The position numbers were made by a program, and so were the translations under genes. A DNA stretch of 64,000 nucleotides from Rhodobacter sp. GTDB taxonomy: Bacteria > Pseudomonadota > Alphaproteobacteria > Rhodobacterales > Rhodobacteraceae. Position 1 is the first letter of the stretch, and every line of letters starts with the position of its first letter. The stretch lies in assembly GCA_013821825.1 (NCBI GenBank), contig PNJK01000004.1:35293-99292 (forward strand), in the 5' to 3' direction. Positions 26,808-36,575 of this stretch are shown here, in pieces. The notes under the pieces are model-generated. The model ran no database searches, was not told where the DNA came from, and saw only the letters and a list, made by a program, of their open reading frames with translations.

Positions 26808-29732
26808 TTAGACCTTGGACTTGAGCGCCAGAAGGACGGCGAAGGGGTTGTCGGGGTCGATGGGCTTTTCGGGTCGCGGCGGGCGAGCCTCGAAGGACTT
26901 CTGCCGGTCGTCGCGCTGCTGGGGCTTGCCGCCTTTGTAGTCGCCCTTGCGATCCGGACGCTGGCCGTCCTTTGGCCGGTCACCCTTGGGCCGGTCAGGC
27001 TTTGGCCGGTCGCCTTTCGGGCGATCCCCCTGCGGACGATCCCCCTGTGGACGATCCCTCTGTGGACGATCCGCCTGCGGACGATCGCCCTGCGGGCGGG
27101 CTTCACCTTCGGCCTGGGGCTTGCGTTCCGGCCTTGCAGAGCGCTCGGGGCGCTGGAAGCGGGGCTTCGGGGTCCAGGTGAAGGTGTAGAACACCTCAAT
27201 CTCCGGGGCGGCTGCTTCGGCTTCGGGTTCGGGTTCCGCGGGGCGTGCCAGAATGGACACTTCTTCCGGGATCGGCTGACCGGCCGCAATCGCGGCAGCA
27301 GCTTCGGCCGAGATTTCGGGCGCTTTTGGCGCTTCGACGGCTTTCGCCTTCGGTCGCTCGGCTTTTTCGCCCTTGTAGCCAAGGCCGGCCATAAGGTCGG
27401 CGAACTGGTCCAGCGTCATGCCGGTAATCGACAGCATGTCGGGTGTGGCCTCGAACCCCGCGCGGCTGTCTTTCTGGCGCAGGATGTCCGCCAGGCGTTC
27501 CAGCATGTCGATGCGGATCGCGCGAGTGCCTGCCGGGTGATAGCCGGCCAGCGTATAGTGCTGCTTCGGCACTTCGGCCACGTTCGGGATGGTCACAAGG
27601 CCCGGCGGCGGGCTTTCGGGGAATTCCTGCAGGCCGTTCCACAGCGACCAGAGCACGAGGCGCAGGCGGGTGGCGGCGGGCTTGAGCAGAAGCGGCAGGA
27701 AGATGGTGAACTGGCCAAAGCGGACGCCATGCTTGCGCAGGGCGGCGCGGGCTTCCTGATCAAGCTCCTTCACTTCGCTTGCGACGGCCTCGCGCGGCAG
27801 CACGCCCATCGCTTCGGACAGGCGGAACGCGAAGCCGCGGGCAAGGCCGGTCAGGGCTTCGTCGCGGCCCATGGCCAGAAGCGGCTCGAACTGGGCGGCG
27901 ACCTTGCGGTCGATGAAGTGCTGCAGACGGCGGCGGACCTTGTCGATCACCTCGGACCCGGCCTCATCGTCGACGAAGGCTTCGACCTGGGGCTTGGCCG
28001 GTTCGGCGCCCTTGACCAGCTTGCCCACCGCGCTGCTGCCCCACATCAGGCCGCCCTGTTCGGTGAAATCAAGCTCGGTGTCCGGGGCGTTGTAGAAGCG
28101 GTCGGCGCGCAGATGGAACTCGGGCCGGAGAGCCTGGATCGCGGCTTGCGCAAGTGTGCGCGCCGCGTCTTCAGTGGCGCTGGCGTCCTGCCTGAAGCGG
28201 AACCCTTCCAGCCGACCGGCGAATTCGCCCTCGACCGTCACTTCGCCCTTGTCGTTCACTTCGGCCACGAGGACCTCCTTCTGCTTCAACCGGCGGAGGA
28301 GGACAGAGGTCCGCCGGTCAACAAATCGTTGCGTCAGTGCCGCGTGAAGCGCGTCTGACAGGCGGTCTTCTACAGCGCGCGTCTCATCCCGCCAATGGGT
28401 TTCGTCTTCAACCCAGTTTTTCCGCTGGGTTACGTAGGTCCAGGTGCGAATATGCGCCAATCTGCGCGAAAGCGTGTCGATATCGCCCTCGGTCTTGTCG
28501 ATGCGGGATATGGCCGCGGCAAGCCAGTCGGCGGGAATGCGCCCACCGCCAAGCCCCCGTCCCACCAGGAATTCGAAGATCCGGGTCAGAAGTGTGGTGT
28601 GTTCCGCGCCCGAGGACGACCGGAAATCGGGAATGCGGCAGACATCCCACAGCAGTTGCACCCGCTTTGGTTCGGTCAGGCGGTCCTGCACATCGGGCAG
28701 CGCCGCGAGCGCCTTCAGCGCCAGCACGTCATCGGCGTCGCGCGCACGGGTCAGCCAGTCGTTCGAAGTCGGCGCCTCAAGGCTGCGGATCAGGCGGTCG
28801 GCCGTGCCGAAATCCATCGATTCGTTGCGCCAGTGCAGCTTCTTCACCGGGGCAAAGCGGTGGGTCTCGATTGCCTCCACCAGGTCTTCGTCAAAGGGCC
28901 GTGCCTCGCCGGTGACGCCAAAGGTGCCGTCCTCGGTATGCCGACCCGCCCGGCCGGCGATCTGGGCCAGCTCCTGGGGGAAAAGCGCGCGCATCCGGCG
29001 GCCGTCGAATTTCGACGTGGCCGAGAAGGCGGCGTGCTTGATGTCAAGGTTGAGGCCCATGCCGATGGCATCGGTGGCAACCAGAAAGTCGACGTCTCCG
29101 TTCTGATAAAGCGCCACCTGCGCATTGCGGGTGCGGGGGGAAAGCGCGCCCATGACCACGGCGCAACCACCCTTCTGGCGGCGGATCAGTTCGGCGATGG
29201 CATAGACGTTTTCCACCGAAAACCCGACGATGGCTGATCTTGGCGGCATCCGGCTGATCTTTTTCGACCCGGTATAGGCGAGGGTTGAAAACCGGCCGCG
29301 CTTGACGAAGGTCACATGCGGCACCAGCGCAGCGATGGCCCCGCGCATCGTATCAGAGCCCAGAAACAGCGTCTCGTTCAGGCCCCTTGCCCGAAGCAGC
29401 CGGTCAGTGAAGACATGGCCCCGGTCGGCATCGGCGCAAAGCTGGATCTCGTCCACGGCCACGAAGTCGGCGCCAATCTCCAGCGGCATCGCCTCGACGG
29501 TGCAGACCCAGTACTGGGTGCGTTCGGGGACAATGCGTTCTTCCCCCGTGACCAGCGCCACCACCGAGGGGCCGACACGGGCGACGATGCGGTCATAAAC
29601 CTCACGCGCGAGAAGGCGCAGCGGCAGGCCGATAACGCCGGTGCGGTGGGCCAGCATCCGTTCGATTGCGTGGTGGGTCTTGCCGGTGTTCGTCGGTCCG
29701 AGGACCGCCGTCACCCGCCGGGGGGCGTCCAT
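26808..29732 (-). CDS. SUV3-like DEAD/DEAH-box RNA helicase with basic/acidic C-terminal repeat tail
   Basis: AVLGPTNTGKTHHAIERMLAHRTGVIGLPLRLLAREVYDR, DEIQ box, QIAGRAGRH; C-terminal DRPQGDRPQ-type repeats. Confidence 0.93.
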   Translation of the reverse strand: MDAPRRVTAVLGPTNTGKTHHAIERMLAHRTGVIGLPLRLLAREVYDRIVARVGPSVVALVTGEERIVPERTQYWVCTVEAMPLEIGADFVAVDEIQLCADADRGHVFTDRLLRARGLNETLFLGSDTMRGAIAALVPHVTFVKRGRFSTLAYTGSKKISRMPPRSAIVGFSVENVYAIAELIRRQKGGCAVVMGALSPRTRNAQVALYQNGDVDFLVATDAIGMGLNLDIKHAAFSATSKFDGRRMRALFPQELAQIAGRAGRHTEDGTFGVTGEARPFDEDLVEAIETHRFAPVKKLHWRNESMDFGTADRLIRSLEAPTSNDWLTRARDADDVLALKALAALPDVQDRLTEPKRVQLLWDVCRIPDFRSSSGAEHTTLLTRIFEFLVGRGLGGGRIPADWLAAAISRIDKTEGDIDTLSRRLAHIRTWTYVTQRKNWVEDETHWRDETRAVEDRLSDALHAALTQRFVDRRTSVLLRRLKQKEVLVAEVNDKGEVTVEGEFAGRLEGFRFRQDASATEDAARTLAQAAIQALRPEFHLRADRFYNAPDTELDFTEQGGLMWGSSAVGKLVKGAEPAKPQVEAFVDDEAGSEVIDKVRRRLQHFIDRKVAAQFEPLLAMGRDEALTGLARGFAFRLSEAMGVLPREAVASEVKELDQEARAALRKHGVRFGQFTIFLPLLLKPAATRLRLVLWSLWNGLQEFPESPPPGLVTIPNVAEVPKQHYTLAGYHPAGTRAIRIDMLERLADILRQKDSRAGFEATPDMLSITGMTLDQFADLMAGLGYKGEKAERPKAKAVEAPKAPEISAEAAAAIAAGQPIPEEVSILARPAEPEPEAEAAAPEIEVFYTFTWTPKPRFQRPERSARPERKPQAEGEARPQGDRPQADRPQRDRPQGDRPQGDRPKGDRPKPDRPKGDRPKDGQRPDRKGDYKGGKPQQRDDRQKSFEARPPRPEKPIDPDNPFAVLLALKSKV
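26971..27097 (-). repeat. 15-bp tandem repeat array coding (DRP[QK][GAR])n in the helicase tail
   Basis: Tandem GATCCCCCTGCGGAC/GATCCCCCTGTGGAC/GATCCCTCTGTGGAC/GATCCGCCTGCGGAC units on the + strand. Confidence 0.85.
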
Positions 29733-29737
29733 CGGAA

Positions 29738-30301
29738 TTAAAGCTCCTGCCCCTGATCCTGGGTCTCAAGGCGCTTCACGGCGTCGCTTACGCCTTCCAG
29801 ATTGGGATGTAGGTCAAGCGCGGCCTTGTAGACATCAAGCGCGCGGTCGGTGTTGCCGGTTTCTTCCAGTATCATCCCAAGACCGGCCAGGGCACCGAAA
29901 TGGCGCGGGTTCAGCTTCAGCACCTGGGCGATGTCGGCCACCGAGGGGCCAAAGTCGCCCGCATTGAAATAGGCGGTGGCGCGGGCGTTCCAGGCCTCGG
30001 CGAAGTCAGGCGAGTAGTCGATGATCGCAGAGAAGTGGTCGATCGCGGTCTTGTTGTCGCCCATGGCCATCGCGTCGCGGCCCCGCTGCAGCAGCAGATC
30101 CATCGCGGGAGAGCCGGATTTCGACCACTCGATCCAGATTTCCCGTTCGATCCGGCCCGCTTCTTCCACGCCCGCGACCTTGAGACGGGTGAAAAGGTCG
30201 TCCAGCTTGTAACTGTCCTGTGCCAATGCCGCGACACAAGTCAGGAAAAGCGGCAAGACTGCCGCAACGATACGATTGAGAATGGTGGCCCGGATACCCA
30301 T
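29738..30301 (-). CDS. TPR-repeat protein with signal peptide
   Basis: MGIRATILNRIVAAVLPLFLTCVAALAQ; FSAIIDYSPDFAEAWNARATAYFNAGDFGPSVADIAQVLKLNPRHFGALAGLGMILEE. Confidence 0.85.
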   Translation of the reverse strand: MGIRATILNRIVAAVLPLFLTCVAALAQDSYKLDDLFTRLKVAGVEEAGRIEREIWIEWSKSGSPAMDLLLQRGRDAMAMGDNKTAIDHFSAIIDYSPDFAEAWNARATAYFNAGDFGPSVADIAQVLKLNPRHFGALAGLGMILEETGNTDRALDVYKAALDLHPNLEGVSDAVKRLETQDQGQEL

Positions 30302-30366
30302 AAGTGAATGGTAGCCGATCCGTGCCGAATTGCCAGAGGTCCACGGGTCACGAAGGAGAGACTTGC

Positions 30367-30654
30367 ATGAGCGATATGATCGATGCCGCAGTGAAGGCGC
30401 TGAGCGCCAAGGTTTCGGGCGCATTTGACGGGGTGGCGAAGTTCGTGATCCCGGGCGAGGGGGCGATCATGATCGACGCCAACGGCGTTCGGGCGGGCGA
30501 CGAAGAGGCGGATGTCACGCTGACCGCCGATGCGGACGTGTTCCGCGCGATTCTGGAAGGCGAGATGAACCCGACGATGGCGTTCATGTCCGGCAAGCTG
30601 GCGGTCGATGGCAGCATGGGCATGGCGATGAAGCTGGGCTCTGTCCTGGAGTGA
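30367..30654 (+). CDS. SCP2 sterol-binding domain protein
   Basis: MSDMIDAAVKALSAKVSGAFDGVAKFVIPGEGAIMIDANG...NPTMAFMSGKLAVDGSMGMAMKLGSVLE. Confidence 0.85.
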   Translation: MSDMIDAAVKALSAKVSGAFDGVAKFVIPGEGAIMIDANGVRAGDEEADVTLTADADVFRAILEGEMNPTMAFMSGKLAVDGSMGMAMKLGSVLE

Positions 30655-31580
30655 GCGAAGCGCCCTTTCATGCAGCATTGGCCGACGCACCGCCGGGGGT
30701 GGTCCCGGTCTGGGTAAAGTCGGGCAGTACGCGGCTTCGGATTGCCTCGTGGAAAACCGGCGAGAAGGGGACGGTCCTGCTTCTGCCCGGTCGCACGGAA
30801 TGCATTGAGAAGTATGGCCGCGCGGCAGGTGATCTGATCCGGCGCGGCTATTCGGTGGTCACGATAGACTGGCGCGGTCAGGGTCTGGCCGACCGCGCCC
30901 TGCCGGATCGGATGGCGGGCCATGTCGACGATTTTGCCGAATATCAGGAAGACCTCGACGCTCTCTTGGCCGAAGCTGAACGTTCGGGTCTGCCGAAACC
31001 CTGGTTCATGATGGCCCATTCCATGGGCGGCTGCATCGCGCTGCGGGCTTTGCAGCGCGGGGTGCCGGTGAAAGCTGCGGTGTTCTCGGCGCCGATGTGG
31101 GGCATCTCGATGGCGGCCTGGCTGCGTCCGGTGGCGCAGGTGATCACGGCGCTGGCGGTGCCGTTAGGTTTGGGGCACCGCTATGCCCCGGGCAGCGGGT
31201 CGGAGAACTATCTGCTGCAGGTCCCGTTCGAGGGCAATGTCCTGACCACCGACCGCGAGATGTGGCGTTATATGCGCGCGCAGGTCGAGGCAGCGGCGGA
31301 GCTTGGCCTCGGCGGGCCGTCGCTGGCCTGGCTGCGCGCGGCGCTGAAGGAATGCGGGGCGCTGGCGGCACTCCCGGCGCCGGCGGTTCCGGCGATCTGT
31401 GCGCTTGGCACGGCGGAAAAGGTAGTGGACGTGGCCCCGGTGCATCTGCGGATGGCCGGTTGGGCAAGCGGCCAGCTGGACCTCTACCCCGGGGCAGAGC
31501 ACGAGATCATGATGGAAGGCCCATCGGTGCGGACGCGCTTTTTCGACCGCGCCGCATCGCTGTTCGACGCCCACCGTTAG
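30651..31580 (+). CDS. alpha/beta hydrolase (lysophospholipase-like)
   Basis: DWRGQGLADR, MMAHSMGGCIALRAL, PGAEHEIMMEG; 4-nt overlap with the upstream gene. Confidence 0.88.
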   Translation: MSEAPFHAALADAPPGVVPVWVKSGSTRLRIASWKTGEKGTVLLLPGRTECIEKYGRAAGDLIRRGYSVVTIDWRGQGLADRALPDRMAGHVDDFAEYQEDLDALLAEAERSGLPKPWFMMAHSMGGCIALRALQRGVPVKAAVFSAPMWGISMAAWLRPVAQVITALAVPLGLGHRYAPGSGSENYLLQVPFEGNVLTTDREMWRYMRAQVEAAAELGLGGPSLAWLRAALKECGALAALPAPAVPAICALGTAEKVVDVAPVHLRMAGWASGQLDLYPGAEHEIMMEGPSVRTRFFDRAASLFDAHR

Positions 31581-31720
31581 CAATGGCGATCCAGCTTACG
31601 CTCGATCGCGGCCAGCCAGACAAGGACCGTATCCCCGAACACATGCGGTTCCGCCCGCTGGTCTTCGGATGCGGCCTCCAGCCCCGGTGTCACCGCATTC
31701 ATCAGGATGACGACGATCGG
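31577..31720 (-). pseudogene. possible truncated CDS fragment, family unknown
   Basis: Hand-translated - strand ...TDRAFPIVVILMNAVTPGLEAASEDQRAEPHVFGDTVLVWLAAIERKLDRHC*; in-frame TGA upstream. Confidence 0.3.
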
Positions 31721-32101
31721 AAACGCGCGATCTGTGGGCGGTCAAGAGACTGGCGACGGCTGGGCGCCTGAAGATCAAGACCCCGTATCGGTTCCCGCCG
31801 AAATGGAGTGTCCGGGGGCAACGAACCATCCTTCGAATGGAAAGCATTTCCGGCGGTCCCGGTGTTCGCCACCCGACACAGGATTCCCGATGGAAGTAGG
31901 GTATCGGACACTTGTCTGGCATCCCTGAGCGAAGCCGGCAGATGACGGCTCCGAGCCCAGTTTGCAGATTTCTCTGCAACCCACGAATGACCACTCCACG
32001 CGCAGGGATCAAAAAAAGATTTCGTGCGCCGGAATTTTTTCCGGTCTCCTTCGTAGTTCTGTTGTCTGCAGTCTGGCAGGCCTGAACAATCGGAGAAACC
32101 A

Positions 32102-32494
32102 ATGTCGTTCAAAACGCTCACTCTGGCCGGTGTCCTGCTGGTCGCAACCTCAGTTGTTGCATCTGCTACTGAACATACCACCGCGCCGGTTGCGACCGGG
32201 GAATTCGACGGTCAGATGTTCCTGATGGATGCACAAGAAATGACGCTCTACACGTTCGACAAGGACGGCATGGGCATGTCGAACTGCTATGACGAATGCG
32301 CCGCAAACTGGCCGCCGCTGATGGGCGAGGCGGGGATGGACCTTCCCGAGGGCTACAGCCTGATCGAGCGCAAGGATGGCGGGATGCAGGTCGCCTACAA
32401 GGGGCAGCCGCTGTATCTCTGGAGCAAGGACGAAAAACCTGGTGACATGATGGGCGATGGCGTCAAAGGTGTCTGGCGCACCGCGCGTCCCTGA
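32102..32494 (+). CDS. secreted COG4315-type protein (Yx(F/W/Y)xxD motif)
   Basis: Signal peptide MSFKTLTLAGVLLVATSVVASA; LYTFDKDGMGMSNCYDECAANWPPL and LYLWSKDEKPGDMMGDGVKGVWRTARP. Confidence 0.85.
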   Translation: MSFKTLTLAGVLLVATSVVASATEHTTAPVATGEFDGQMFLMDAQEMTLYTFDKDGMGMSNCYDECAANWPPLMGEAGMDLPEGYSLIERKDGGMQVAYKGQPLYLWSKDEKPGDMMGDGVKGVWRTARP

Positions 32495-32539
32495 TCAAAG
32501 GCCAAGGGGGTGGGCAAGTGCCCGCCCCGACCAACCAGC

Positions 32540-33049
32540 ATGACCCAATCGTTCGAGACCAAGCTTGAAGACTGCCTGCCCGATCTTTGGCGCTATGCCT
32601 GGTCGTTGACCCGCGATCGGGACGCTGCTGACGACCTGGTGCAGGACTGTGTCGAGCGCGCCCTTCGAAAGCGCCTGTTTTGGCTGCCGATGCGGCCCTT
32701 GAAGCCCTGGCTGACCAAGATGCTGCTCAACATCTATCGCGACCGATGGCGCCGCGAGAGCAGCCATCGCACCGTCGATCTTGATCACGTCACCGATCTG
32801 GCCGCCATCACCAGTACGGCCGAGGAACGGCTGGAACTCAAGTCGATCTGGAAGCGGGTGGAAGAGCTGCCGCAAGAGCAGAGCGAAGCGTTGCTGGCGG
32901 TCGTGATCGGCGGCTTAAGCTATGATGAAGCGGCAAGCGCTCTGGCCATTCCAAAGGGCACGTTGATGTCGCGGATCTTTCGCGCCCGGGCCAGGATCAA
33001 GGCGGAGATGGACGGATCGGCCGCCACGAAGATCAGGAGCGTGAAATGA
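32540..33049 (+). CDS. ECF RNA polymerase sigma factor
   Basis: LPDLWRYAWSLTRDRDAADDLVQDCVERAL and SYDEAASALAIPKGTLMSRIFRARA. Confidence 0.9.
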   Translation: MTQSFETKLEDCLPDLWRYAWSLTRDRDAADDLVQDCVERALRKRLFWLPMRPLKPWLTKMLLNIYRDRWRRESSHRTVDLDHVTDLAAITSTAEERLELKSIWKRVEELPQEQSEALLAVVIGGLSYDEAASALAIPKGTLMSRIFRARARIKAEMDGSAATKIRSVK

Positions 33050-33792
33050 CTCTGGACCCATCCATTGAAGAACTGATCCAGCGCAGCATTGATGGCGATC
33101 TGTCTGCGACCGAAAGTGAGCACCTTCGTCACCACCTGGCGATGCACCCGGACGCCGAAGCGCGGCACAACGAATTGCGACGGCAGCGGGACATGATCGA
33201 CAAGGTGGTTCCGGTTCCGTCGGCGGCGCATCTTCGCGGCCTTCGCAGCCGGGCGCGGACAGATTCGCCGCCCTTCTTGAGGCTTGCCGCCTCAGTTGCG
33301 CTGTTCGCGGTCGGGCTTGGCTTGGGATATTCGCTTCAGCCTGGCGGCAGTGGCGCGACCACCGATCTTGCGGCGTTTGCGCGTCAGGCAAAGGCGGCAC
33401 ATTCATTGTATGTCAGCGAAGTTCTGCATCCCGTCGAAGTCGCCGCGACCGAGAAGGATCACTTGCAGACCTGGCTGTCGAACCGGCTGGGTTCTACCAT
33501 TGTTGCGCCGCAGCTTGGAGAAACCGGGTTTGCCCTGATCGGCGGCCGTCTTCTGCCGGCCGGCGATCGGGCCTCGGCGCTTTTCATGTATGAAAATGCG
33601 GAGGGCGATCGGCTGAGCCTTTTGGCCACATTTGGAAATTCGGCCCAGGACCAGTCGTTCCGGTTTCAGGAAGACGACGGATATCTGGTCGTTTCCTGGC
33701 AGGACGGGCCCTGGCAATATTCCCTTGTCGGGGATCAGCAAAGAGAGCCGATGGACCAGATCGCCCGGTTGATTTACGACCAAATGATATAA
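33046..33792 (+). CDS. anti-sigma factor (single TM)
   Basis: 4-nt overlap with sigma gene; zinc-finger-like N-terminal region (IDGDLSATESEHLRHHLAMHPDAEA), one TM segment. Confidence 0.8.
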   Translation: MTLDPSIEELIQRSIDGDLSATESEHLRHHLAMHPDAEARHNELRRQRDMIDKVVPVPSAAHLRGLRSRARTDSPPFLRLAASVALFAVGLGLGYSLQPGGSGATTDLAAFARQAKAAHSLYVSEVLHPVEVAATEKDHLQTWLSNRLGSTIVAPQLGETGFALIGGRLLPAGDRASALFMYENAEGDRLSLLATFGNSAQDQSFRFQEDDGYLVVSWQDGPWQYSLVGDQQREPMDQIARLIYDQMI

Positions 33793-33959
33793 GGTCGGTG
33801 CCGGGCACCATGGAGATGGTGACTAGAGACGGCCGATACCCGACATCGGTTCAAGCGCAGCGAAAGCCCGCTTCGTCCGCATGGCTTCCCTTTGAACCGT
33901 TGTCCGAGCAACCGGGGCGCGCCAGAGGCATAATGGGAGCGTTTTTCAGGCGGCGAGCC

Positions 33960-34397
33960 CTAATCGTCAGCCTTGCATGTCTTGCAGGTGGTCGGGTTGC
34001 TCATGATGTCCCGGACGAATTCCATGCTGCGCCCATCCGGGCCGGTCAGGACCAGATTGCTGTCGCCATCCGGTCGCAGCGCCGTCATCCCTGACAGCGC
34101 TTCGAAAAACACCCTTTCGTCAGCCAGCTTGTCGCAGGCCATGCGGGTGGCGCGGATACCGCGCATCTGCAACGCGGGCGGGGTGGCGCTGTTGACTGTT
34201 GACCAGCGGTTGCAGGGGGCATCGCCGGTGATGATACCGTCAGCCTCGATCCGCAGAGTGGCGTGGGTGTCGGTCGCCGTGCCGTCGATGGCCAGCAGTT
34301 GCCAGTCGATGCCGTTGATGGTCTGGGCAGGGGCCATGCTGGGAAAGAGGGCCAGGACAAGGGCCGGGGCAAGCGGGTTGAAGCGACGCATGGGCAA
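33960..34397 (-). CDS. META domain protein, secreted
   Basis: Signal peptide; INGIDWQLLAIDGTATDTHATLRIEADGIITGDAPCNRWS...MACDKLADERVFFEALSGM. Confidence 0.75.
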   Translation of the reverse strand: MPMRRFNPLAPALVLALFPSMAPAQTINGIDWQLLAIDGTATDTHATLRIEADGIITGDAPCNRWSTVNSATPPALQMRGIRATRMACDKLADERVFFEALSGMTALRPDGDSNLVLTGPDGRSMEFVRDIMSNPTTCKTCKADD

Positions 34398-34429
34398 CTC
34401 CTTTCAGGGGCACATGACCATCGGACGCG

Positions 34430-34900
34430 TCAGAACGCCTCGGGCTTGGCCTCGCGCGCCATGTGGTCAAGGACGGCGTTCACGAACTTGGGTTCCTTGC
34501 CATCCGGGAAGAAGGCCTTGGCCACGTCGACATATTCGGTGATCGCCACTTTCGGAGGTGTGACCATGTCCACCAGTTCCGCCCCCGCCGCGCGGAAAAG
34601 CGCGCGCAAAACCGGGTCGATCCGGTCGATCGGCCATGCAGCGACCAGCGCGCGGTCGGTCAGCTGGTCGATCTTGGCCTGCCAGTTCACCGCCGCCCCG
34701 ACGACGGCACGGAAATGGTCCACGTCGCCTTCCGCAAACTCGCCTTCCTCGTAGGTGGCGCCGAAGCGGTGGGTTTCAAACTCCCTGGTGACAGAGTCGA
34801 CGGTTTGCCCCGAGCTTTCCATCTGGAACAGCGCCTGCACGGCATAAAGCCGGGCGGCGGATTTCATCTGTCGCTTTTTGTCACGTTTGGCGGTCGTCAT
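34430..34900 (-). CDS. nusB: transcription antitermination factor NusB
   Basis: KSAARLYAVQALFQMES...ALFRAAGAELVDMVTPPKVAITEYVDVAKAFF...FVNAVLDHMAR. Confidence 0.93.
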   Translation of the reverse strand: MTTAKRDKKRQMKSAARLYAVQALFQMESSGQTVDSVTREFETHRFGATYEEGEFAEGDVDHFRAVVGAAVNWQAKIDQLTDRALVAAWPIDRIDPVLRALFRAAGAELVDMVTPPKVAITEYVDVAKAFFPDGKEPKFVNAVLDHMAREAKPEAF

Positions 34901-35397
34901 GGGCGGAAGCCGATCCCCTTGGTCATCCCGGCCCATTTGCGCGAAAGCGCGATCAGGTGCAAGGCGGCCGCTGCGGCACCGCCGCCTTTGTTCTGCCCGG
35001 CCGGGTCGGCACGGACCACGGCCTGCGCGCGATTTTCCACCGTCAGGATGCCGTTGCCGATACAGGCGCCTTGCAGGCCCAGCAGGCTGATCGCGCGGCT
35101 GCTGTCGTTGCAGACCGTGTCGTAATGCGTGGTCTCGCCGCGGATGACGCAGCCAAGCGCGACATAGCCGTCATACTTGGCCATCCGCTCGGCCAGAGAG
35201 ATTGCGGACGGCACTTCCAGCGCGCCCGGCACCTCGACCAGATCGACCTCGGCGCCGCAGGCAGCGCCAACGGCCCGCGCCCCGGCGACCAGATTGTCGG
35301 CGATGTCCTTGTAATAGGGCGCGACCACGATCAAGAGCTTCACCGGCTTGTCAAAGGTCGGCAGCGGCAGGGTGTAATGGGTTTCCGAACCAGCCAT
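34897..35397 (-). CDS. ribH: 6,7-dimethyl-8-ribityllumazine synthase
   Basis: VPGALEVPSAISLAERMAKYDGYVALGCVIRGETTHYDTVCNDSSRAI...GNGILTVEN. Confidence 0.95.
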   Translation of the reverse strand: MAGSETHYTLPLPTFDKPVKLLIVVAPYYKDIADNLVAGARAVGAACGAEVDLVEVPGALEVPSAISLAERMAKYDGYVALGCVIRGETTHYDTVCNDSSRAISLLGLQGACIGNGILTVENRAQAVVRADPAGQNKGGGAAAAALHLIALSRKWAGMTKGIGFRP

Positions 35398-35399
35398 GA

Positions 35400-36491
35400 T
35401 TACTCCGTGATCCGGCGGGTGCCGACAATTGACAGACCATAGGCTTCAAGACCGACGACCTTGGGCTTCGGGGAATTGGTCAACAGAATCAGTTCATGCT
35501 GACCCAGCGACACCAGAATCTGCGCTCCCAGGCCGTATTGGCGCAGGGTCTGCGGCGAGACCTCGCTTTCCGAGGTAAGCTTCATGTGCAGGTCGCGCAG
35601 CAGGACCAGCACGCCGCGACCTTCCTTGGCGATCACGCGCATCGCGTCGCCGAACTCGCTCGTCCGGCCTGCAGGGCCAAGGCCCACCACATCCAGCAGC
35701 GGGTCGAGCGTGTGCATCCGCGTCAGCACCGGGCCGCCGGTCGTGATGTCGCCCTTGATCAGGACCACATGCTCGGCGCCCTCGGTCACGTCGGCATAGA
35801 TCCGCATTGTCCAGGTGCCGCCGAATTCAGAGACAATCTCCTGCTCAGAGATGACCCGCACCAGATTGTCGTGCCGACGCCGGTAGGCGATCAGGTCGGA
35901 AATCGTGCCGATCTTCAGCCCGTGGCGCTGGGCAAAGGTGATCAGGTCGGGCAGGCGCGCCATGGTGCCGTCATCGTGCATGATCTCGCAGATCACGCCG
36001 CTGGGGTTCAGCCCGGCCAGCCGCGACACGTCGACAGCCGCTTCGGTATGGCCAGCGCGGACCAGAACCCCACCGTCCCGCGCCCTGAGCGGAAAGATAT
36101 GCCCCGGCGTGGCGATGTCGGCGGCACCTTTGGTCGGATCGATAGCCACCGACACCGTGCGGGCGCGGTCGGCTGCGGAAATGCCGGTGGTGACGCCTTC
36201 GCGAGCCTCGATCGACATGGTGAAAGCGGTCTCATGGCGCGAGGAATTCTTCGGGCTCATCAATGGCAGCCCAAGCGCGTCGACGCGGGCGCCGGGCAGG
36301 GAAAGGCAGATCAAGCCGCGCCCATGGGTCGCCATGAAATTGATCGCCGACGGCGTGCACATCTGCGCCGGGATCACCAGGTCACCCTCGTTCTCGCGGT
36401 CCTCATGATCGACCAGGATGAACATGCGGCCGTTGCGGGCGTCTTCGATGATTTCCTCGGTCGAGGAGATGGCATCCGAGAAATCAGTCAT
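35400..36491 (-). CDS. ribB: 3,4-dihydroxy-2-butanone-4-phosphate synthase with GTP cyclohydrolase II-like C-terminal domain
   Basis: MFILVDHEDRENEGDLVIPAQ...THGRGLICL...AGHTEAAVDVSRLAGL...VICEIMHDDGTMAR. Confidence 0.94.
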   Translation of the reverse strand: MTDFSDAISSTEEIIEDARNGRMFILVDHEDRENEGDLVIPAQMCTPSAINFMATHGRGLICLSLPGARVDALGLPLMSPKNSSRHETAFTMSIEAREGVTTGISAADRARTVSVAIDPTKGAADIATPGHIFPLRARDGGVLVRAGHTEAAVDVSRLAGLNPSGVICEIMHDDGTMARLPDLITFAQRHGLKIGTISDLIAYRRRHDNLVRVISEQEIVSEFGGTWTMRIYADVTEGAEHVVLIKGDITTGGPVLTRMHTLDPLLDVVGLGPAGRTSEFGDAMRVIAKEGRGVLVLLRDLHMKLTSESEVSPQTLRQYGLGAQILVSLGQHELILLTNSPKPKVVGLEAYGLSIVGTRRITE

Positions 36492-36575
36492 GGGGCGGGT
36501 TCCTGTGGATTTGGCAATTCATGTATCGCGACCTTGGTCCAAAGGCCAGAGGCAGGCGCGTGCGGCAGTGCAGGG

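Noticed and set aside
26720-27382. 220-aa repeat-rich - strand ORF
   Set aside because: Out-of-frame reading of the helicase minisatellite (RRIVHRGIVHRG).
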